From Acidobacteriota bacterium (GTDB lineage: Bacteria > Acidobacteriota > Thermoanaerobaculia > Multivoradales > JAGPDF01): a stretch of 40,992 nucleotides of DNA. The notes beneath the pieces were generated by a model. It saw nothing but the letters and a program-made list of their open reading frames with translations. It ran no database searches and was not told the origin of the DNA. The DNA lies in contig WYBK01000150.1 of assembly GCA_011525905.1 (NCBI GenBank), forward strand, positions 1-40,992, given 5' to 3'. This document shows positions 36,671 through 40,992 of the stretch, piece by piece. Each line of letters opens with the position of its first letter. Within the stretch, counting starts at the first letter, position 1. A program made the translations under genes and the position numbers.

Positions 36671-37613
36671 GCGGCGGGCGCTGCGCTGCGGCGTCTTCGG
36701 CGTCGGCGCGCTCGGCCGGCACCATACCCGCATCCTGGGCGACCTGCCGGGCGTCGAGCGCGTCGGGGTCCACGATCCGCGTTGCGAGGCCGCCGAGGCG
36801 GCGGCGCGCGAGCACGGCGCGCGCGTCTTCGCGTCCTTCGGCGAGCTGGCGGCGGAGATCGAGGCGGCGGTGGTCGCGGCGCCGACGCGCGAGCACGAGG
36901 CTCTGACTCTCGAGCTGCTCGAGCGCGGCGTGCACGTGCTGGTCGAGAAGCCGATCGCGCCCGCTCTCGAGGCCGCGGACCGTATGATCGCCGCCGCCGA
37001 GCGCGCCGGCCGGGTCCTGGCGGTCGGCCATGTCGAGTACCACAATCCGGCTGTCGCGACGCTGCTCGAGGCGGGCGGCGCGCCCGGCTTCGTCGAGGTC
37101 CAGCGGCTCGGCGTCTTCTCGCCGCGCAGCCTCGACGTCGACGTGGTGCTCGACCTGATGATTCACGACCTCCAGATCCTGCACGCGCTCGACCCCTCGG
37201 ACCTGGTCGAGGTGCGGGCGACCGGCATTCCCGTCCTGTCCGAGCGCATCGACATCGCCAACGCGCGCGTCGAGCTCGCCTCCGGTCTGGTGGCCAACCT
37301 GACCACCTCGCGGGTCTCCTCCGAGCGCGTCCGCAAGCTGCGCGCGTTCTACGGCGATCGCTACGCCTCGCTCGACTACCAGGCGCAGGAGCTCAAGGGG
37401 TTCCGCCTCGACCGCTCCGGGGGCGACCGCCGCATCCTGCCCGACGACCGGCCGGTGGAGCGCGCCGAGCCGCTGCGCCGCGAGCTCGAGGCCTTCGTCG
37501 CCGCTTGCCGTGGCGAGCCCAACCGCTCGGTCGGCGGCCCGGAGGCCCGCCGCGCCCTGGCCACCGCCCTGGCGGTGGCCGCGGCGGCCGGGCGGCGCGG
37601 CGCGGCAACGTGA
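36663..37613 (+). CDS. Gfo/Idh/MocA oxidoreductase, GnnA-like
   Basis: The 316-residue NAD(P)-dependent oxidoreductase has a Rossmann GVGALG (13-18), catalytic-lysine motif VEKPIA (94-99), VGHVEYHNPAV (121-131) and LDLMIHDLQI (163-172). These match the lpxA-linked Gfo/Idh proteins such as GnnA, which oxidises the 3-hydroxyl of UDP-GlcNAc before transamination by GnnB. No GnnB-like aminotransferase is in the window. The 8-base overlap with lpxA indicates translational coupling and a role in lipid A precursor supply. Another sugar dehydrogenase role cannot be excluded. Confidence 0.8.
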   Translation: MSERRALRCGVFGVGALGRHHTRILGDLPGVERVGVHDPRCEAAEAAAREHGARVFASFGELAAEIEAAVVAAPTREHEALTLELLERGVHVLVEKPIAPALEAADRMIAAAERAGRVLAVGHVEYHNPAVATLLEAGGAPGFVEVQRLGVFSPRSLDVDVVLDLMIHDLQILHALDPSDLVEVRATGIPVLSERIDIANARVELASGLVANLTTSRVSSERVRKLRAFYGDRYASLDYQAQELKGFRLDRSGGDRRILPDDRPVERAEPLRRELEAFVAACRGEPNRSVGGPEARRALATALAVAAAAGRRGAAT

Positions 37614-37620
37614 TAGCTTG

Positions 37621-37643
37621 ACGCTCCGCGGCGCGCGGAGCGT
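37621..37643 (+). terminator. Hairpin between the gnnA-like gene and mtnP
   Basis: ACGCTCCGCG (37621-37630) and CGCGGAGCGT (37634-37643) form a perfect 10-base stem with a 3-base loop, 8 bases after the oxidoreductase stop. No T-run follows. It may end the bam-lpx transcript with Rho's help or stabilise the mtnP leader; a TAGCTT box (37614-37619) just before it could be an mtnP -10. Confidence 0.45.
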
Positions 37644-37683
37644 GTCCGGAACCCCAGCAACAGCAAGAAGTTGGAGGCGAGCG

Positions 37684-38577
37684 ATGAGCGAAGTTCGGAT
37701 CGGTGTGATTGGCGGCAGCGGCCTGTACGAAATGGCCGGCCTCTCCGTGCGGGAGGAGCGGCGGATCGACACCCCTTGGGGAGAGCCGTCCGACGCCTAC
37801 GTGATCGGCGAGCTCGACGGCCGGCCGGTCGCCTTCCTGGCGCGTCACGGGCGCGGCCATCGGCTGCTGCCGACCGAGCTCAACTTCCGCGCCAACGTCT
37901 TCGGCTTCAAGAAGCTGGGCGTCGAGTTCCTGATCTCGGTGTCGGCGGTCGGCTCGATGAAGATCGAGTACGCGCCCGGGCACATCGTGGTCCCCGACCA
38001 GTTCTTCGACCGCACGCGCCACCGGCCCGACACTTTCTTCGGCGACGGCCTGGTCGCCCACGTCTCGCTCGCGCATCCGGTGTCGGGCACGCTCGCGCGT
38101 CGGCTCTTCAACGCCGCGGAGGACGAGGGCGCGACGGTGCACTTCGGCGGCACCTACCTCAACATGGAGGGACCGCAGTTCTCGACGCGCGCCGAGTCGA
38201 TGGTCTACCGCCAGTGGGGCGTCGACGTCATCGGCATGACCAATCTGCAGGAGGCCAAGCTGGCGCGCGAGGCCGAGATCGCCTACGCCTCGCTCGCCAT
38301 GATCACGGACTACGACTGCTGGCACGAGGAGGAGGCCGACGTCACCGGCGAAGGGGTGATGGAGGTCCTGCGGCGCAACGTCTCGCTCGCCCAGCGGGTG
38401 GTGCGCCGTGCGATCGGCGCCCTCGACGAGAGCGTCGAGAACGACTGCGCGGACGCGCTGCGCATGTCACTGATCACCGATCCGAACTTGGTGCCGGAGG
38501 CGACCCTCGCCAAGCTCGAGCCGCTCCTCGGCAAGTACCTCGACCGCTCGGGCGACAAGCTCGCCTGGCAGCGCTGA
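37684..38577 (+). CDS. mtnP: S-methyl-5'-thioadenosine phosphorylase
   Basis: The 297-residue product has the phosphate-binding IGGSGLYEM (9-17), RHGRGHRLLPTELNFRAN, NMEGPQFSTRAES and the MTA-specific TDYDCWHEEE. It cleaves methylthioadenosine to adenine and methylthioribose-1-phosphate; the adenine can be recycled by Apt, encoded 2.7 kb downstream. The ATG at 37684 has GGAGG 7 bases upstream. It resembles the hexapeptide-free trimeric PNP/MTAP family, and the Asp and Trp context favours MTA over inosine. Confidence 0.94.
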   Translation: MSEVRIGVIGGSGLYEMAGLSVREERRIDTPWGEPSDAYVIGELDGRPVAFLARHGRGHRLLPTELNFRANVFGFKKLGVEFLISVSAVGSMKIEYAPGHIVVPDQFFDRTRHRPDTFFGDGLVAHVSLAHPVSGTLARRLFNAAEDEGATVHFGGTYLNMEGPQFSTRAESMVYRQWGVDVIGMTNLQEAKLAREAEIAYASLAMITDYDCWHEEEADVTGEGVMEVLRRNVSLAQRVVRRAIGALDESVENDCADALRMSLITDPNLVPEATLAKLEPLLGKYLDRSGDKLAWQR

Positions 38578-38655
38578 ACGACCGGCGGCGCGCCGCGGCG
38601 CGGGGGTTCCCGGCCGGCGGCGGAGTGTGGAATCGTTGCGCCCCGAGGTGAGCGC

Positions 38656-39432
38656 TTGACCCGCATCCTGGTCACCAACGACGACGGCGTCTACTCCGAA
38701 GGGCTGCGCCTGCTGGCGCGCGAGCTCGAGGCGCTGGGCGAGGTCTGGGTCGTGGCGCCCGACCGGGAACAGAGCGCGACCAGCCACAGCCTGACGCTCA
38801 CCCGCCCGCTGCGTCTGCAGAAGCTCGAGAGCCGCTGCTATTCGGTCGACGGCACGCCGACCGACTGCGTCAACCTCGCCGTGCTCTGGCTGCTGCGCGA
38901 CGCCAAGCCTGACCTGGTGGTGTCGGGCATCAACTTCGGCACCAACGTGGGTGACGACGTGACCTATTCGGGCACCGTGTCGGCGACCTTCGAGGCCTCG
39001 CTGCTCGGCATTCCGTCGCTCGCCTTCAGCCAGGAGGTCGCCGAGGGGTTCTCCTTCGCGCGCTCGGCGCGCCTGGCCACGCGCTTCGTCGAGACCGTGC
39101 TCGCCGAGCCGGTGCCCTCGGACCTGCTGCTCAACGTCAACTTTCCGGCGTCGCCGGCGAAGGGGATGCGTTTCACCCGCCTGGGCAAGCGCGTCTACCG
39201 CCAGTCGGTGATCGAGAAGGAGGACCCGCGCGGCCGCAAGTACTACTGGATCGCCGGGACCCCCGAGTGGCAGGAGGACGAGGGCACCGACCACGAGGCG
39301 GTCCAGCTCGGCTACGTCTCGGTGACGCCGCTGCACCTCGACCTGACCGACTACCGGGGCCTCGAGTCGTACGCCGGGTTGGCCGATCGCCTGGCGCGCC
39401 GCGCCGCCGAGGAGCGGGCCGATGCTGGGTGA
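38656..39432 (+). CDS. surE: 5'/3'-nucleotidase SurE
   Basis: The 258-residue product starts with the SurE metal-binding ILVTNDDGVYSEGL (4-17). It continues with APDREQSATSHSLTL, the CYSVDGTPTDCV motif and SGINFGTNVGDDVTYSGTVSATFEASL. It removes phosphate from nucleoside monophosphates. The TTG at 38656 follows GAGGTGAG. It overlaps pcm by 11 bases, the classical surE-pcm stationary-phase survival pair. Confidence 0.95.
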   Translation: MTRILVTNDDGVYSEGLRLLARELEALGEVWVVAPDREQSATSHSLTLTRPLRLQKLESRCYSVDGTPTDCVNLAVLWLLRDAKPDLVVSGINFGTNVGDDVTYSGTVSATFEASLLGIPSLAFSQEVAEGFSFARSARLATRFVETVLAEPVPSDLLLNVNFPASPAKGMRFTRLGKRVYRQSVIEKEDPRGRKYYWIAGTPEWQEDEGTDHEAVQLGYVSVTPLHLDLTDYRGLESYAGLADRLARRAAEERADAG

Positions 39433-40084
39433 CACGGTGCTGCGCGAGCGGATGGTGCGCGAGCTGGTCGAGGCGCGCGGCGTCACCGACGCGCGCGTGC
39501 TCGCCGCGATGCGCGAGGTGCCGCGCCACCTGTTCGTGCGCGACCTGCTGATGACGCAGGCCTACGGCAACCACGCGCTGCCGATCGGCGGGGCGCAGAC
39601 CATCTCGCAACCCTACGTAGTGGCGAAGATGACCGAGATGCTCGACGTCGGACCGGAGCACAAGGTGCTCGAGATCGGCACCGGCTCGGGCTACCAGACG
39701 GCGATTCTGGCGCGGCTGGCGCGCTGGGTCTACAGCCTCGAGCGGCTCCCCGACCTGGCCCACCAGGCGATTCGCCGGATGCGCCAGCTCGGCGTGCTCA
39801 ACGTCAAGATCCAGGCCTTCGACGGCACGGTGGGCTGGAGCGAGGTCGCGCCCTTCGACCGCATCCTGGTGACCGCCGGAGCGCCGCGGGTGCCCAAGCC
39901 GCTGCTCGAGCAGCTCGCGGCCCGCGGCAAGCTGGTGATTCCGGAAGGGGACCGGCACCGGCAGCGGCTGGTGGTCTACGAGCGGATCGCCGGCCGGGTG
40001 CGCCGGCTGGAGGGGGAGGAGGTCGCCTTCGTGCCGCTGGTCGGCCGGCATGGCTGGGACCCGCCGGAGGGGGAGCGCGAGTGA
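39422..40084 (+). CDS. pcm: Protein-L-isoaspartate O-methyltransferase
   Basis: The 220-residue product carries the PCMT signature IGGAQTISQPYVVAKM (55-70) and the SAM-binding VLEIGTGSGYQTAIL (82-96). It repairs isoaspartyl damage in aged proteins using S-adenosylmethionine. The ATG at 39422 lies inside the surE end with GAGGAG upstream, and the stop overlaps the acylphosphatase start (GTGA). Confidence 0.95.
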   Translation: MLGDTVLRERMVRELVEARGVTDARVLAAMREVPRHLFVRDLLMTQAYGNHALPIGGAQTISQPYVVAKMTEMLDVGPEHKVLEIGTGSGYQTAILARLARWVYSLERLPDLAHQAIRRMRQLGVLNVKIQAFDGTVGWSEVAPFDRILVTAGAPRVPKPLLEQLAARGKLVIPEGDRHRQRLVVYERIAGRVRRLEGEEVAFVPLVGRHGWDPPEGERE

Positions 40085-40365
40085 GCGCGGGAAGCGACCG
40101 GAGCTGCCGGCGCTACCGGGTCACCGGCCGGGTCCAGGGGGTCGGCTTCCGCGCCTTCGTCCTGCGGCTGGCGGCGGCCTGCGGGGTCGACGGCTGGGTG
40201 CGCAACGAGCGCGACGGCAGCGTGGGCGCTCTGGCAGCCGGCGAGGCGGAGGCGCTCGCGCGCTTTCGCGCCGGGCTCGCGAGCGGCCCGCCGGCGGCGC
40301 GCGTCGCCGCAGTCGAGGAGTGGCCGGCCGAGCCGCCGGCCGGGTCCGGTTTCCACGTCGCCTGA
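40081..40365 (+). CDS. acyP: Acylphosphatase
   Basis: The 94-residue product has the active-site loop GRVQGVGFRAF (16-26) with catalytic R24, and GWVRNERDGSV (38-48) with catalytic N42. It hydrolyses acyl phosphates such as acetyl phosphate or 1,3-bisphosphoglycerate. The GTG start overlaps pcm by 4 bases. Confidence 0.93.
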   Translation: MSAGSDRSCRRYRVTGRVQGVGFRAFVLRLAAACGVDGWVRNERDGSVGALAAGEAEALARFRAGLASGPPAARVAAVEEWPAEPPAGSGFHVA

Positions 40366-40380
40366 ACGAGGAGAGAGAGG

Positions 40381-40899
40381 TTGGACGATCTCAAGAGCTA
40401 CATCCGCGAAGTGCGCGACTTTCCGAAGCCCGGGATCAACTTCTACGACATCACCACGCTGCTCAAGGACCCTCACGCGCTGCGCATGACGGTCGATCGC
40501 TTCGCCTGGATGTTCACCCGCAAGCCGCCGATCGACAAGGTCGTGGGCATCGAGTCGCGCGGCTTCATGTTCGGACCGTCGCTCGCCTACAGCCTGAACG
40601 CCGGCTTCGTGCCGGTGCGCAAGCCGGGCAAGCTGCCCGCCGCGACGGTCTCGGAGACTTACGAGCTCGAGTACGGCGAGGACCGGATCGAGATGCACGC
40701 CGACGCCGTCGAGGCGGGCGAGCGGGTGCTGATCGTCGACGACGTCATCGCCACGGGTGGCACGGCGCTCGCGGCCGCCAGCATGGTGCGCCGGCGCGGC
40801 GCCCAGGTGGTGGCGCTCGGCTTCATCATCGAGCTCACCTTCCTGCCCGGGCGCGAGAAGCTCGCCGGCTACGAGGTCGAGTCGCTGATCCGGTACTGA
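40381..40899 (+). CDS. apt: Adenine phosphoribosyltransferase
   Basis: The 172-residue product has the PRPP-binding VLIVDDVIATGGTAL (116-130), early FPKPGINFYDITTLLKDP (14-31) and GIESRGFMFG (56-65), all typical of Apt. It makes AMP from adenine and PRPP, recycling adenine from mtnP. The TTG at 40381 has GAGAGAGG immediately upstream. It is the last protein gene before the tRNA. Confidence 0.95.
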   Translation: MDDLKSYIREVRDFPKPGINFYDITTLLKDPHALRMTVDRFAWMFTRKPPIDKVVGIESRGFMFGPSLAYSLNAGFVPVRKPGKLPAATVSETYELEYGEDRIEMHADAVEAGERVLIVDDVIATGGTALAAASMVRRRGAQVVALGFIIELTFLPGREKLAGYEVESLIRY

Positions 40900-40905
40900 T
40901 AGACT
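40900..40905 (+). promoter_or_regulatory. -10 box TAGACT of the tRNA-Arg gene
   Basis: TAGACT starts at the base after the apt stop codon and ends 10 bases before the mature tRNA 5' end. It is the same hexamer as ahead of the WS/DGAT gene. No -35 consensus is visible. Confidence 0.45.
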
Positions 40906-40915
40906 AGCCGGCCGG

Positions 40916-40992
40916 GCGGCTGTAGCTCAGCAGGATAGAGCAGGAGCTTCCTAAGCTCTTGGTCGGGGGTTCGAATCCTCCCAGCCGCACCA
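40916..40992 (+). tRNA. tRNA-Arg, anticodon CCT
   Basis: The 77-base cloverleaf is complete with an encoded CCA. The acceptor GCGGCTG pairs with CAGCCGC and the discriminator base is A. The D-arm is GCTC/GAGC. The anticodon stem GGAGC/GCTCT carries loop TTCCTAA with anticodon CCT, reading AGG. The T-arm GGGGG-TTCGAAT-CCTCC has one G-T pair. The gene ends on the last base of the window. Confidence 0.95.

Noticed and set aside
38585-38596. Palindrome GCGGCGCGCCGC after mtnP as a terminator
   Set aside because: Self-complementary GC-only word with no loop and no T-run; expected by composition.

Overview
The window is a dense, roughly 70% GC chromosomal segment from a Gram-negative bacterium. 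An LPS-type outer membrane is indicated by bamA, skp, lpxD, fabZ, lpxA and Lol transporter genes. The gene mix suggests Acidobacteriota, possibly a Thermoanaerobaculia-like lineage, but this is inference; no rRNA or marker comparison was possible. The mix includes Agl23/YYY membrane glycosyltransferase-like proteins, a PhaR/phasin set beside a wax ester synthase, clpC lying in the lysS-lol-bamA block, and many TTG/GTG starts. No mobile element, phage gene, CRISPR array or rRNA was seen. No stretch longer than 300 bases lacks a gene; the longest gaps are 2203-2435, 15122-15327, 14679-14866, 86-224 and 31270-31399.

Layout. (1) 1-2202, leftward: the start of an exported protein behind a palindromic operator, a molybdopterin oxidoreductase fused to pentapeptide repeats, and a tandem universal stress protein. 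(2) 2436-10378: a rightward flavoprotein resembling eukaryotic-type UDP-galactopyranose mutase converges on a leftward set (560-residue orphan with a GNAT-like core, YYY/DUF2298 membrane protein, Agl23-like GT-C protein). This looks like a cell-surface glycan locus. (3) 10402-14678, leftward: a CbpA/DnaJ-like co-chaperone, ClpB and a small exported orphan. (4) 14867-19452: ferredoxin (leftward) diverges from phaR, two phasins, a patatin lipase and a WS/DGAT acyltransferase. This is a storage-granule module, with three PhaR-like operator copies in the shared intergenic region. (5) 19463-25347: RidA and hpt (leftward), a 508-residue coiled-coil orphan (rightward), then pnp, kefF-like and kefC-like genes (leftward). 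(6) 25403-37613, rightward: lysS, lolC/E, lolD, clpC, bamA, skp, lpxD, fabZ, lpxA and a GnnA-like oxidoreductase. This is an outer-membrane biogenesis superoperon with many 4-8 base overlaps. (7) 37684-40992, rightward: mtnP, surE, pcm, acylphosphatase, apt and a complete tRNA-Arg(CCT) ending at the window edge.

Regulation. Two patterns stand out. One is a set of at least five genes whose TANNNT -10 box lies only 6-9 bases before the start codon, so they are probably leaderless. The other is the phaR promoter, a near-consensus -35/-10 pair whose 17-base spacer carries one of three copies of TGCCGC-N3-GCGG(C/T)A, which predicts autoregulation. The best candidates for undescribed biology are the PHA/wax-ester hybrid granule module, the bacterial homologue of eukaryotic-type UGM beside Agl23/YYY genes, the Mo-enzyme/pentapeptide fusion, and the LpxA plus GnnA-like pair that hints at amide-linked lipid A.
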